A stretch of 64,000 nucleotides of DNA from Nocardia grenadensis NBRC 108939 (GCF_001613445.1 NZ_BDCJ01000009.1:186001-250000), one strand, 5' to 3'; counted from the first letter of the stretch, positions 57,801 to 64,000 are shown. The notes: a model not told the origin generated them from the sequence alone. Program-made: numbers and translations.

Positions 57801-58106
57801 GGTGTTCACATCCTTGCCGAGCCGAGCCGCACCCTGCCGAAAGGAACCCAACAATTCACGCAACTGTTCGGCCGTCTCGCCTACCGAATCCTCCTGCGTC
57901 AAAAGGCTATCGATATCGGCCGCATGGCCCTCCAGCTCCAGACTGCGGGCACGCAGTTCGGCCACCATACGGCGCATCCCGGAAATGTCGGCGCCGGGAA
58001 GCTCCCCGCCGAACACCACCATCTCGATCGGAGTCCGCAGGAACCCGGGCAGACATTCGAAGGCATTGCGCAGCTGCACGACCGGGCTGAACAGCGAACC
58101 GTCCAT
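48849..58106 (-). CDS. Giant WXG-type polymorphic-toxin-like protein with SecA-like motor and two papain-like domains, 3,085 aa
   Basis: Domain order. 1-110: helical WXG-like secretion region. About 115-135 and 250-300: hydrophobic and Gly-rich membrane-active segments. About 340-620: Ala/Pro/Gly low-complexity linker. About 640-1290: SecA-like ATPase, with Walker A PGEGKS (Lys719), Walker B LIDEMD (816-821), then RQGQRGVDIS near 1165-1174 and GGMHVW, matching SecA helicase motifs. About 1525-1660: papain-like domain, Cys1549 (NSCVNNAV) and His1633 (DDHMVLL). About 1800-2050: coiled coil. About 2310-2450: second papain-like domain, Cys2329 (EHCVVG) and His2424 (ADHLIVL). 2470-3085: unrecognised C-terminal region. 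ATG at 58106, nine bases after the upstream gene. The stop uses bases of an IS end, so the original C-terminus may be lost. Export by an ESX-type system is inferred. Confidence 0.8.
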   Translation of the reverse strand: MDGSLFSPVVQLRNAFECLPGFLRTPIEMVVFGGELPGADISGMRRMVAELRARSLELEGHAADIDSLLTQEDSVGETAEQLRELLGSFRQGAARLGKDVNTLADQGQAAANDAEKWLCVMFTFGIHLAWKVYGLIAAATAAGPGGQVAAAPAVESTLLQGRAEVAVLRANLQRAIQAGGAKAAAQLSGMGPAQFAKWMGTAVALPVGVEVVVQGLQVATGDRTPEIIGEDGSNPTGIDMKSIEVAAVSGAGGAVGGMLAGRFAPMVSPQIASSRVAMGLVHGTAGAISGLGAAALIAGWPQHYTEVLGPLVNGAFSGGVYAQSVRSPAIGGGAPFTPPDAISAGHDAETAASRQPIEISTESKRAWEAARQTWKPAAESANNAGERGGASAETAGKAADAQPRTRGGQQASASADGASGGTPAATGGRATEGAAGKAPEGAGGRASGSQAAASSDAAAARPRSETTATVERPQADKPAAAGRASAPRSVQAVGETAPPPKVPADAPPVGGVPEKAGAPPGAHAAVADGAGNEPSARPRSVAEGDAGSPGARAEHGSLGGDEHATAQREATAEQSGRERPESSGRIETDGTDTPAAGDRSASVHDERNAPATDHDSLAEAAGLPGSDRDRAADLLIDFHQASAEHVPESQRLSNLPDDVLKAGLHGGDEHQSMLATVEVIRRGTVSDAMPGGMVLRVEQAEAVYAMKSRPVEMKPGEGKSLVFMATAIQRAVHHGSVLLVTTTDGLANREVVTYEKLLTDSTNQKVMTDFGIDVFRADQENGFGPIAQGRPAIVVATGETVGHLCNAGIEPPRHVLIDEMDGIIDRGERQFLRSEGPEQAAPAETARQVFDAHEFLTKALADGSLSHEDFGLRRIAEEIGVQADGTPEFMYWYDGQPELTAAGRAKVEALPNGENWLEGMGASRLETAANAEFLVRAGVHYEMDAGKIVIIDQAEHGLQRNPKTSSESRWSADPGKASLAQAIEAKEIRAAEARGEKAEDHQIVVRADAESAKRIDSVEIYRVGEGSFFDEVTGASGTLTDLNPVLQKIYGLEPAHEVGRSQTHRLVEGQHDVVENTHAKLRTIAEYANEIRNGGAGRFQEILCHRNDLVARQVEALVRAGVPREAIEAVDAKRIVGWGADWESQLQRVFDEAGEQGKILVINRQGQRGVDISVSDAVKAMGGMHVWMTEAPEQSYIHEQAKNRTARNGQLGSAQVVMSPEDALIRNAMHLRGVRETVVHYEQAVAAHATDPTPRTHDAMVEARQSVRELVPELQQRALRHSTADFIRHHAFSTRIPALTLAEADTGQYGSDIDFTGPDGPADRTARLAGLLGVPAPALADRITALERSGSLDPIRELLHQAGVTPAAAEALRQHVEATATATTLQRALFTDEQALNHMMPLRNRLADELGLSIATVDGAEGMRILEPALTEARDALAAAMGYPVASINPGIARDILGELVGDHLPAVNIAESDARDDTDSLAADSGPLGHGTRHETSQDAVAQQSATRNSDVDEGTADDIVAAASRYLAFSVLLDSVVQIHRRSPNSCVNNAVTGMRVLCPDNAGRFRLPPTSLEGYGREKVREVFGAGLEETGSLDEVVESLKSRPGGTTVLVYKWKDTRANGTSTKADDHMVLLVNDSTSVDEPNLVVVNLAASRDGSSENDYGPRDLRNRRTLLNKAVGFDDWRREQEVFINRMPADERRFETIEFDRDGNPVSGPRAEAPDAETPPQSRQPVVSSETVADVESAFDGLPDLDEAMLVRSGAAGGPIPGSARSQTGAAPDSIGSRPSEEAARGPSLNNDPSAIAVPVAHIRIRLAELRAAKQANTLATGRTRQLTEFANAVEELEDAAAAMARTHAGIEAENRRRYALSTVSSIAATVEAAARDTARHDEAARILDRLGGTVVGQVYLVYAALFEHMRVAGQYVDEVDDTDEHEFARSARQYESLVTQIDWLDALISVLEHASPKDNSQRYRSLIDSIPHDPDPRALDPSPLRSSLLREATGSTDRSTELEQRAAAAEHRHRAALAAVGELDRLLIPTDPRRPVDAEHSGTTANMDRYGPIATEVMPTVADSVYETARADFDSGSSVEPRTSADQPQAPADHLQHGPTGNPDAVQQRAHTPTASRRAATEQPLTGSEQNESPPSVPGHTPPSRLPRPTRRLSAGDPTATPTPHGDAESIGPNFDPAEVLDLPASRRSWRTAASPGASGLPDGAVAYGFSNGETPWSWRRKPQGEDEQAEPAQDTETADSAPRSISTERPVEGEGEGEREGEREFGPALTGLREQVATDFLTIADDPELSQPVPSDPLPSGHREVWTQFTSDSEHCVVGSAKLVADLTGDERILERAVKRIGKGASRVRVMQRIFGAALHRGGWDSVSRHGASETERERTVEGWMAERPGSVVALVLQRPGPVGRNQVADHLIVLHNRSERVGEPNVWVSFHTDDVARLDEWKPLTDCLQRLGDEYGLDLDELGPFAGMAFVDGKPDQRLGRRVRGLIGSAPGMESPDSSGNGPTADYKSGTPVSLPDTKSDVLQRVRRGETIFDDQNYEWRQLRGRYELALARYLYNSAITRQAIVETVRRLREVLTGLHPEATSEQIDEAFFAPEIDRWDGIVRRSVPLEELLRDGNPRELMAALLNAMLRGGERNPPCSTTLDAGLIKLFQQPEWETAAADLGLDVPALRSVRASMLESKPLADLTVKDLHLVRHATLRTDAALRVFDEYDRRSRADVRSRTDESRRLLTVQDWALMGMPLSRRELEAVPDGLRAFRISRLDPDRILRYHRGRVDTDALEAQLKSEDSTVENVLPLYVYDERGRRVRDDSGNAVIRTVLVYHDHGIVDAETALRLDPRRYAVRIPWRPGGARFDFKPNGAWFQEKAIEHGIPALTGISGTTARMMTRFAWLSPPGVFERDFAGAVVAALYPHHTDYEIVQAMRMAGVTIVDESILDATDFNVTAFYRAVFSAFGYDISHVDAEEAVFYEEFFGMFGAEDELVGGAPGGPVAEAAASVRRRGDREGLSFDDPGGLEHVETPPDNGAASTAAEPRTRARPTPWGEAAQRISDDRDPRGGSTRSSASEDADR

Positions 58107-58115
58107 CGCCTCGAT

Positions 58116-59792
58116 CTACCCCAGCCGGGCCGCCGCAGCGACCAGCACCGCATACAGCAGTCGTGCCTGAATACCGGCCTCCTCGCCGTGCTGGACCCCT
58201 TCGGCGAACGCGACGCCGAGTGCCTCGTGCACATCGAATCCGACGGGTTCCGTGGCATTCCCGGACAACTCGGCGCGCCACTCCCGGTAGCCGCGCACCA
58301 CCTCGGACAGCGCAGGGCGCGGACGCGGCTGGGTGTTCAGGTACTCCGAGATCAGCACGCGTTGTGCCCGCCGGTGTGCGACACCGCCACCGGCAGCGTC
58401 GAAAGCCCGGCCGAATGCCCGCAAGGTGGCCGTGTAGATATCCGGCTGTGTCGGCTCGCTCGTTTCCTCGGTATCGGCGGTGGCGTCCTGCGGGGGGGCG
58501 GATGGCCGGGATGATCGGGTAGGTGCCTGCGGCTGTTGTGCGGCGCGCCGGTCGAGGGAGATCGACCGGGCACCGCCTTCGCTGTCCGGCGGCGCACAAT
58601 CCCACCGCACCGTGCCGAGCTGGTCCCCGAGCTCGGCCACCGCGACGATCTCGAGCACGATCATCGGGTAGTCGGTGAGGACCCGGTCCACCGCAGTGAC
58701 GAACTCCTGTACCGGCGCGAGCTGAAGATCGGGGTCATCGAAACCTGTCACCTCGACGCCGTGCCGCTCGGCCAATGCGCGTGCCAGCCGTTCGATCGCC
58801 GGGTCGGCCGGCGACCGCCCGCGGGCGCCGCGCCGATCACGGTCGCGGCCATTGTCACCGGCCGGTGCGTTCGGTCGTGATGCGGGACCTTGCTGCGGAG
58901 CCTGCCCGGTGTTTGCGGGCTTTCCAGCGTTTCCAGGCGAACTCGGCATTCCGGGTTGGCCGGGTGTGCGGGGCGGCGTCTCGGTCCACGGGGCTCCGGC
59001 CCGTCCCGCGGGCCCTGCGACGGGGCTGCCGGACGGTCTTCCCGACGTCCGGGGCGTAGCGCGCGAGGGGGCTGCTACCGGTGAGGGCGAGACCGAGGAG
59101 GACGGTGGCGGCACTGCCGGGCCGGACCGCCGGCCGGGGGCGCCGGTCGCCTCGTTGCCCACCGGACCGGATTCGGGCCGGGAACCACTCCATGGCGAAT
59201 CGGACCGTGGTCCGCTGCCCGCGGCGGTGCGCCCCGGAGACCCGTCCGGTGCCGGTGCGCTACCCGGCCGGTTGGGCCCACCGGCCGGGAGTTGGTCGGT
59301 GCTCCGTGACCCGCCGACGGGATACACCGGTGAATCCTGCTCCGGCGTCACCGCGGCCTGATCGGGTAGGTTCGACCGGGGTCCATCGACCGGCGATTGC
59401 GGGCCGACCGTACCCGCCGGGGGCGACTCGGCGAGACCCGCCGGTCTTGAGGGACCGGCCGGTCCTGGGTCCGTATCCTGGGCAGCCCCGGCCACGCGCG
59501 CGGCGCTGTCGATGTCCTGTGCACCGAGGTGGTCCGCGGCGCCGACGATTCCGGCCGCGTTACGGCGCATTCCTTCCGCCATGGCCTGCACGGTGGAAAC
59601 CACTTGTTCGGCGCGCGGCGTGAACTGCTCGGCGAAGGTGCGCCCCATATAGTCGTCGCCGAAGCTGCCTTCCGCCCGCTGCAAGCAGGACTGCAGGCCC
59701 GCGTGTGTTCCCTGCACCCGATCGGCGATATCGGCCAGCCGCGCGCCGCGCTCGCGCAGGCCATCCAAGTCCAGTCGCAGTTCGCCGCTCAT
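58116..59792 (-). CDS. WXG100-like protein with Pro-rich linker and inactivated zincin-like domain, 558 aa
   Basis: Residues 1-95 are a WXG100-type helical hairpin (LDLDGLRERGARLADIADRV, TFAEQFTPRAEQVVSTVQAM). Residues 100-340 are a Pro/Gly/Ser/Ala-rich linker. Residues 345-558 resemble the zincin-like metallopeptidase toxin domain of actinobacterial WXG effectors: RSISLDRRAA, then TLRAFGRAFDAAGG and a HEALGVAFAEGVQHG end block. Where active members have HExxH (HEFGH), this protein has RAFGR (458-462), so zinc catalysis should be lost. The stop lies nine bases before the giant's ATG; its start overlaps the 468-aa gene by four bases. Confidence 0.75.
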   Translation of the reverse strand: MSGELRLDLDGLRERGARLADIADRVQGTHAGLQSCLQRAEGSFGDDYMGRTFAEQFTPRAEQVVSTVQAMAEGMRRNAAGIVGAADHLGAQDIDSAARVAGAAQDTDPGPAGPSRPAGLAESPPAGTVGPQSPVDGPRSNLPDQAAVTPEQDSPVYPVGGSRSTDQLPAGGPNRPGSAPAPDGSPGRTAAGSGPRSDSPWSGSRPESGPVGNEATGAPGRRSGPAVPPPSSSVSPSPVAAPSRATPRTSGRPSGSPVAGPAGRAGAPWTETPPRTPGQPGMPSSPGNAGKPANTGQAPQQGPASRPNAPAGDNGRDRDRRGARGRSPADPAIERLARALAERHGVEVTGFDDPDLQLAPVQEFVTAVDRVLTDYPMIVLEIVAVAELGDQLGTVRWDCAPPDSEGGARSISLDRRAAQQPQAPTRSSRPSAPPQDATADTEETSEPTQPDIYTATLRAFGRAFDAAGGGVAHRRAQRVLISEYLNTQPRPRPALSEVVRGYREWRAELSGNATEPVGFDVHEALGVAFAEGVQHGEEAGIQARLLYAVLVAAAARLG

Positions 59793-61195
59793 CGCCCACC
59801 TCTGGTGGCGGGCGCCGGTCCGCCGGTCCGCAGCCGGAACCGGTGCTCGAATTCGGTGATGAACGCCGACAGCGGTACCGACGAACTCGACCGCTCCACG
59901 ACACCATCGTCTGCGACATAGAAGACCGCCCGGTCGAGCGCGATCTCCCCGTCCGGCACCGGTGATCGCACCATCCAGCCAACACTGACCCGCTCGGCCC
60001 GCAACGTCGAGAGCGGGAACCCGGTCGTATCGTGACCCCGGCTGCGGATGTAATCACGGACGCGGTTCAGTGCCTCCTCTTCCCGGATCCCCACGATGTC
60101 ATCGGCGACCAGATCGGCGAGCACGAACTGGAACAGGGCACCGTCGACATCGACCTCGGTGTCCTCACCGACGACCTGCGCGATCGCCGCGCGGGTCACC
60201 GCCGCGGCCTGTGCAGCCGATACCAGCACTTCAGCGGCATCCGGGGGCGGGCTGTCCAGCACGCCTGCCACCACTTTCGCCACCGTATCGGCCGTCCACA
60301 CAGCGGGCAACGCAGGCGCGCATTCCGCCATCGGAGTGGATTCGCCGCGGTACCACTGACCCTGATCCCACCAGTAACAGAACGACAGCATGCCGGTCAT
60401 CACCCGCGGGTTGAGTACCGGGTCGACCACCCAATCCGGCGCTCCGGCAAATAATTCCGGCATCCCGCCGTGCCCGTTGTAGGCGGCTTCCAAGACCGGC
60501 GCATTCCAGACCCCACCCGACAGCACCGCTCGGTCGCCGGGCAGCAGCGTCAACGTCGAACCGCTGTGTCCCGAACTTTCGAAAATGCCGACCGACGGGC
60601 CGATCCGCGGGCCTCGCTCCGATCCGGCCGCCACAAAGGCCGCGGCCAGCACCGCCCACCGAGCCCACACCACCGCGAGATCCGGCAACTCGCCGATCAC
60701 CGGCACTGCCTGCACGCCCGCACTCCGATCAGCGCGCACGCCGTCCGCGGCCGCGCGCGGTGACCTCGACTGGGAATCACCGCGTCCTAGGTAGGCGGCC
60801 AGCCACACGGGCAGCCTGCTCCGCGGATACCGTTCCAGATCCGCCAGATACGCCTGCGGCGCGAACAATTGCTCACCGGGAAACGGCTCCACGCCCCTAT
60901 CGGTGACGACCTCGGCCCCATGGGTATCGACGTGCACCACCAACCGCCACCACGGCCCGTCCTCGACCGCAGCAGACAAGGCTCGATGCCGGCGCACCAA
61001 CTCCCACACCGCATCCGACACCTGACACCTGACCGGGTGGTCGCCGTCATCGGCGAGGAACAACGCCGATTCGGCGACAACGGTCATCGCGAACGCGGCC
61101 TCGAACCGGCAGCGCCTGTCCGGCACGAGCGCACGCAACCCAGCGACGATCTGATCGGCCAGCTCCGCGAGTTCCGCACTCCCAGCCCCGATCAC
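59789..61195 (-). CDS. Unknown protein heading the WXG/SecA-like effector operon, 468 aa
   Basis: No family named. Soluble. The N-terminal 120 residues (RCRFEAAFAMTVVAESALFL, WWRLVVHVDTHGAEVVTDRG) form an alpha/beta unit. The centre has FESSGHSGSTLTLLPGDRAVL and the Trp-rich SFCYWWDQGQWYRGE. The last 130 residues (VSVGWMVRSPVPDGEIALDR, VVERSSSSVPLSAFITEFEHRF) read like a small domain often found as a separate protein beside secreted effectors. As the first gene, it could be an EspG-like chaperone, a secretion partner or an immunity factor; sequence does not decide. Confidence 0.65.
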   Translation of the reverse strand: MIGAGSAELAELADQIVAGLRALVPDRRCRFEAAFAMTVVAESALFLADDGDHPVRCQVSDAVWELVRRHRALSAAVEDGPWWRLVVHVDTHGAEVVTDRGVEPFPGEQLFAPQAYLADLERYPRSRLPVWLAAYLGRGDSQSRSPRAAADGVRADRSAGVQAVPVIGELPDLAVVWARWAVLAAAFVAAGSERGPRIGPSVGIFESSGHSGSTLTLLPGDRAVLSGGVWNAPVLEAAYNGHGGMPELFAGAPDWVVDPVLNPRVMTGMLSFCYWWDQGQWYRGESTPMAECAPALPAVWTADTVAKVVAGVLDSPPPDAAEVLVSAAQAAAVTRAAIAQVVGEDTEVDVDGALFQFVLADLVADDIVGIREEEALNRVRDYIRSRGHDTTGFPLSTLRAERVSVGWMVRSPVPDGEIALDRAVFYVADDGVVERSSSSVPLSAFITEFEHRFRLRTGGPAPATRGGR

Positions 61196-61540
61196 AGCAC
61201 ACTCCCACCTCAGCGGATCTCTGTCCTACAAGCCAGCCTGCCAACCTCCACCATGAGAGCGTTGTCCGGCCGTCAGGAACGCACTCGGATGGTAGGTTTT
61301 CCCAACCCGGGCGCGAGCGCAACCGAACCCTGTTGCCAACCATGGCAAGGGTTCTGATGTGCAAGTTCTCATCGAACTGATGACGCTCTCTCAACGGCAA
61401 GAGATCCGCATCGAACCCGAGAAATATCTGTTCGGAATGGCAAGATTACGCCAGCGCGGCAGTGCCCTAACACCGCCGCGGACCAGCAGTGGGAGGGAAT
61501 GTAAAGGCAACGGTGTAGCTCCGAACGAAGGAGCAGCACT
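61196..61540. other. Regulatory spacer upstream of the effector operon
   Basis: About 345 bp between the effector operon and transposon fragments. The operon promoter should lie here. No gene or clear operator was recognised. Towards the right end, GTAAAGGCAACGGTGTAG may be the outer part of an IS256-type element. Confidence 0.4.
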
Positions 61541-61681
61541 GTGGCATCTGATGTGGTGGCAGCCGGATTGGCTGATACTGCTGCGATGGGCAGGGGTAAG
61601 GATGCGAAGACCTCGGCGGTGGATGCCGATTTGGTGGGCAAGCCGAAGTCACTGTCCGGGGGGAGCCGGGGCCCTCAGTGA
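61541..61681 (+). pseudogene. IS256-family transposase, N-terminal fragment
   Basis: GTG start with AAGGAG upstream: VASDVVAAGLADTAAMGRGK, then AVDADLVGK, which matches the beginning of actinobacterial IS256-family (mutator) transposases before frameshifting and stopping after 46 residues. Fragment only. Confidence 0.6.
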
Positions 61682-61760
61682 AGCGCAGGTGGAAGCGTGG
61701 GTGAGTGGCCAGTTTTCGGTCGTCGCGTCCATCGCCGCAACGTCTCGTGTTCTGCTTCGG

Positions 61761-61970
61761 TCAACACCAGCTCGGCCTTTGACCGCCCCGACCGAGAGGA
61801 TTATCGATCAGCCCGTCCAACCACGACTCGACGAAACGCCGCCGCCCTTTGCCCACGGTTACCGCATTCACCCCCAGATCTGCGGCGACCCGTGTGCTCA
61901 CAGCCTCCGGCTCCGCACACGCCAGCACGATCCGCGCCCGTCCAGCCAGCCGAAATCCCTCTACGCCCAC
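61761..61970 (-). pseudogene. IS630-family transposase, N-terminal HTH fragment
   Basis: LAGRARIVLACAEPEAVSTR, VAADLGVNAVTVGKGRRRFV and ESWLDGLIDNPLGRGGQRP are the helix-turn-helix of IS630-type transposases (usual form VGKWRRRF; W is lost here). The catalytic DDE region is absent, so this is a remnant. Confidence 0.65.
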
Positions 61971-62046
61971 TGCACAAGCCGCTCACGCTCCACACCCGAC
62001 AGAACAAACCCAGCCTTCGGTCGTCCAGCCCGCACCACTCGCCCAC

Positions 62047-62160
62047 GGTAACAACAACTCACGGCGCTGAACAGCGAATCAGCAACTAGGGGTTCGCAGC
62101 TGAAATACGTTGGCTAATCGTAGGTTTCGGCGGCGGCCGAGGAGAGTGGGTTCAGTTGGC
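62047..62160. other. Short spacer between IS remnants
   Basis: About 110 bp, no gene. It probably represents the joint between the IS630 and IS256 fragments. Confidence 0.3.
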
Positions 62161-62590
62161 GGCTGATCTTGGTTGTCGTTGACTGTCAGTTGGTGGGGTC
62201 ATGCGGCCTTCGAAGGCGATCTGGAAGGCGTTCAGCGGGGCCTTCCAGCGCATGGTCCATCGTTTGCGGCCCTTGCCGGTTGGGTCGAGGCTCATCAATG
62301 CCATGTTGCGCATTTCAGGGCGGCGGTCTCGTTGGGGAAATGCCCCTGGGCCCGGATGGCTTTGCGGATGCCGGCGTTGACCGACTCGATCGCGTTCGTC
62401 GAGCAGATGACCTTGCGGATCTCGACGTCGAAGGCCAGAAACGGCACGAACTCGGCCTACGCATCGGACCAGAGCTGCACGATCGCGGGATACTTGCCGC
62501 CCCGGGCCTCGGAGAACTCGAGGAACCGTTCGCTGGCCGCGTCCTCGGTCGCCGCGGTGTAGATTGACTGAAATCGTCGGCCGGAGTCAC
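62161..62590 (-). pseudogene. IS256-family transposase, C-terminal remnant
   Basis: Reading the minus strand: YTAATEDAASERFLEFSEAR, GGKYPAIVQLWSDA, then an in-frame TAG at 62459-62457 where the family has Trp (SDAWAEF). It continues [40 protein letters not shown], shifts frame near 62315 to [20 protein letters not shown] and ends APLNAFQIAFEGRM. Nonsense and frameshift mutations make it inactive. It is opposite in orientation to the IS256 N-terminal piece at 61541. Confidence 0.8.
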
Positions 62591-62787
62591 TCTCGGTGAT
62601 GGTTTCGCCGGCGCGACGGCAGCGCAATTGAGCCGGTACCGGGACGAGTTGGTCGACGCGTACTCCGGTCGTTATCGAAAGGTCGGGATCACCCGAGCGG
62701 TCGCCGAACCGCCGCGAAACGTGGGTTCGGAGCAGGAGTACCTGGACTATCTGCACTGGTTCGCCGCCGAAGTCATGTCCGCCGTGT

Positions 62788-63112
62788 GAGCAGACCGACG
62801 ACGAGATCCGCGGGGTCCGGCTCGACGACGGACGTGAGATAGCGGCGGCGACGGTGCTGATCGGAATCGGAGCCGCGCCCCGTACCGAACTGGCAGCTCC
62901 CCTCGATCTGCTATGCGACGGTGGGGTGGTGGTGGACGAGCGCTGTCTTGCCACCGACGGCTGGACGCTGGCTGGGGGGATTGCACCACCCGGGTCTCGC
63001 CCACGGGCCGGCGCTATCGGTGCGAGTCGGCGGACAATGCCACCAGCCGGCGGCACCGTGGATCTGGTCGGATCAGGGCGATCAGAAATTGCAGACAGTA
63101 TGGGTGACCGGC
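62788..63112 (+). pseudogene. Ferredoxin reductase-like FAD protein, C-terminal remnant with frameshifts
   Basis: VRLDDGREIAAATVLIGIGA, APRTELAAPLDLLCDGGVVV then DERCLAT in one frame is the second FAD/NADH half of rubredoxin/ferredoxin reductases. The next pieces lie in other frames: GDCTTRVSPTGRRYRCESAD and PWIWSDQGDQKLQTV (usual PWFWSDQYDLKLQ). The upstream 62620-62787 stretch (YLDYLHWFAAEVMSAV) belongs to something else that I do not recognise. Confidence 0.65.
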
Positions 63113-63159
63113 GACGGGCCGAAAGCGATGTTCGCCGCGACGACGAATCGTACCGTCGC

Positions 63160-63512
63160 GAAGGCAAGGCCCAGGCCAACCTCACCGAGGGCCGCCACGA
63201 CCTGGGGTGGCGGATCTACCACGGGAAGAAAGGAGAGATGCCCGCACCTATTACGAGGGCATGGAAGATCAGCTCTCCGCGCTGGGGCTGGTGCTCAACT
63301 GCACGGTTTTATGGCATACGTTCTACACCAACCGCGCTCTGGAACAGTTACGCGCGCAGGGCTAGCCGGTGCGCGATGAGGACGCGCAGCGGCTGTCGGC
63401 ATTCATACGCACCCATATCGGCATCGACGGCCACTACGCCTTCCACCTGCCCGACTTCGGCGGTGACCTCCGGCGGTTGCGCGACCCCGATGCACCCGGC
63501 GAGGGCGGCTGA
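63160..63512 (+). pseudogene. Tn3-family transposase, C-terminal remnant
   Basis: AQANLTEGRHDLGWRIYHGK then, after a frameshift near 63240, YYEGMEDQLSALGLVLNCTV, LWHTFYTNRALEQLRAQG, an in-frame TAG at 63363, and PVRDEDAQRLSAFIRTHIGI, DGHYAFHLPDFGGDLRRLRD. This is the extreme C-terminus of Tn3-type transposases. Two lesions make it non-functional. Confidence 0.75.
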
Positions 63513-63603
63513 TCAGCCCAGCTCGTGGGCGGCGACTCGTATCGTCGAGTTCGCGCAGCACGGCCGCGCCACGGCCCTGCCCCATAGTCCCAACCGTCAG
63601 CGA

Positions 63604-63999
63604 TCAGCCGTGCATGACGACCTCGAGACGGGAAGCGTCGGGGAAATGGGTACTGAGCGTGGTGAGCTCGATCGCGATCCGTCCGGGGCCGGGGGCGAAG
63701 GATATCGAGTTGGTCTCGTTGTGGAACATGTGCCGGGATACGCTACCAACCCCACCGCTGTTCAGATTGCGCCAGTTGACGACCGCGACCAGCGACGACC
63801 CGCATCCGGCGCTGCCGGTGCCAGCGACGTCGTTGGTCTGGTAGCCGATGGAGACCTGGTTGCTGTCATCGAAGATGTTGGCCTTGGCGTTGATGGTCGT
63901 CGCGCACAGGCCGCCATCGAACTGTGCAGACAGCGTCGGCATACCGGTGTGCGACTCGGCTGAGACCGGCGCGGCTTGAAACAGCAGCGCGCTACCGAC
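63604..63999 (-). CDS. Secreted protein with signal peptide, 5' end beyond the window
   Basis: The frame stays open to the right edge. Before the internal ATG at 63942 it reads VGSALLFQAAPVSAESHTGM, the end of a Sec signal peptide with an Ala-x-Ala-type cleavage region (PVSA). The mature part is a small beta-rich domain with Cys residues (GGLCATT, GSAGCGSSLVAVVNWRN) that could form a disulfide. No family recognised; similar small secreted proteins are common in Nocardia and Mycobacterium. Confidence 0.6.
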   Translation of the reverse strand, partial: VGSALLFQAAPVSAESHTGMPTLSAQFDGGLCATTINAKANIFDDSNQVSIGYQTNDVAGTGSAGCGSSLVAVVNWRNLNSGGVGSVSRHMFHNETNSISFAPGPGRIAIELTTLSTHFPDASRLEVVMHG

Positions 64000-64000
64000 G

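Noticed and set aside
61359-62051. 230-codon plus-strand frame in the transposon graveyard
   Set aside because: Runs across the IS256 and IS630 fragments in a non-coding frame.

Overview
The window is high-GC DNA from an actinomycete, most likely Nocardia or a close relative in the Mycobacteriales. The evidence for this is strong third-position GC, many GTG starts and ATGA start/stop overlaps, a DmdR/IdeR-type iron box, an SCO2521-SCO2524-type gene set, a DUF1931 histone-fold protein, and WXG100-type effector genes. No rRNA, CRISPR array or replication origin is visible. One tRNA gene is present (tRNA-Leu, anticodon GAG).

Layout, left to right. 1-4,754: housekeeping singletons (catalase-like fragment, DUF5709, Nudix, LexA, FMN reductase, GNAT, a small membrane protein). 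4,778-9,534: a compact four-gene minus-strand operon of the SCO2521-SCO2524 families, including a ParA-like protein with an altered P-loop. 9,910-17,330: a LacI-controlled catabolic cluster (DUF1989, flavin reductase-like, two MFS transporters, amidase, PuuE-like deacetylase) that looks built for uptake and hydrolysis of a nitrogenous, amide- or ureide-like compound. 17,638-20,795: a small Rho-N-like protein and a divergent MarR/MMPL efflux pair with a palindromic operator. 20,845-25,613: an iron-box-controlled ABC importer of siderophore type, fused into one operon with two unknown proteins and an FmdE-like protein. 25,730-31,890: VOC protein, photolyase, a DoxX protein with a long 11-residue repeat tail, an Acg-like nitroreductase, a D-2-hydroxyacid dehydrogenase and an SDR.

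32,056-46,310: a tRNA-Leu gene followed by about 14 kb that looks like an accessory island. Its far end carries a 13-bp exact copy of the tRNA 3' end. The island holds a broken NERD gene, a formaldehyde-type alcohol dehydrogenase, an HbpS/GlcG protein, and a co-directional stress operon: YflT-like protein, DnaK, GrpE, DnaJ-type protein, CbpM/MerR-like protein, ClpB, zinc-ribbon thioredoxin, UBP zinc finger, cNMP-binding/TrxR-like flavoprotein and a DUF1931 histone-fold protein. This resembles a mobile protein-quality-control module.

46,310-48,850 is decayed DNA with remnants of an ATP-dependent DNA ligase, an IclR regulator, a thiolase and an IS5-type transposase. 48,849-61,195 is a minus-strand three-gene operon that is the most striking part of the window. 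It encodes a 468-aa unknown protein, a 558-aa WXG100-like protein with an inactivated zincin-like domain, and a 3,085-aa giant. The giant combines an N-terminal WXG-like helical region, membrane segments, a SecA-like ATPase motor, two related papain-like Cys/His domains and a large C-terminal region whose stop codon is formed by the end of an IS. 61,541-63,512 is a graveyard of IS256, IS630 and Tn3-family transposase fragments plus a ferredoxin reductase remnant. The window ends inside a secreted-protein gene.
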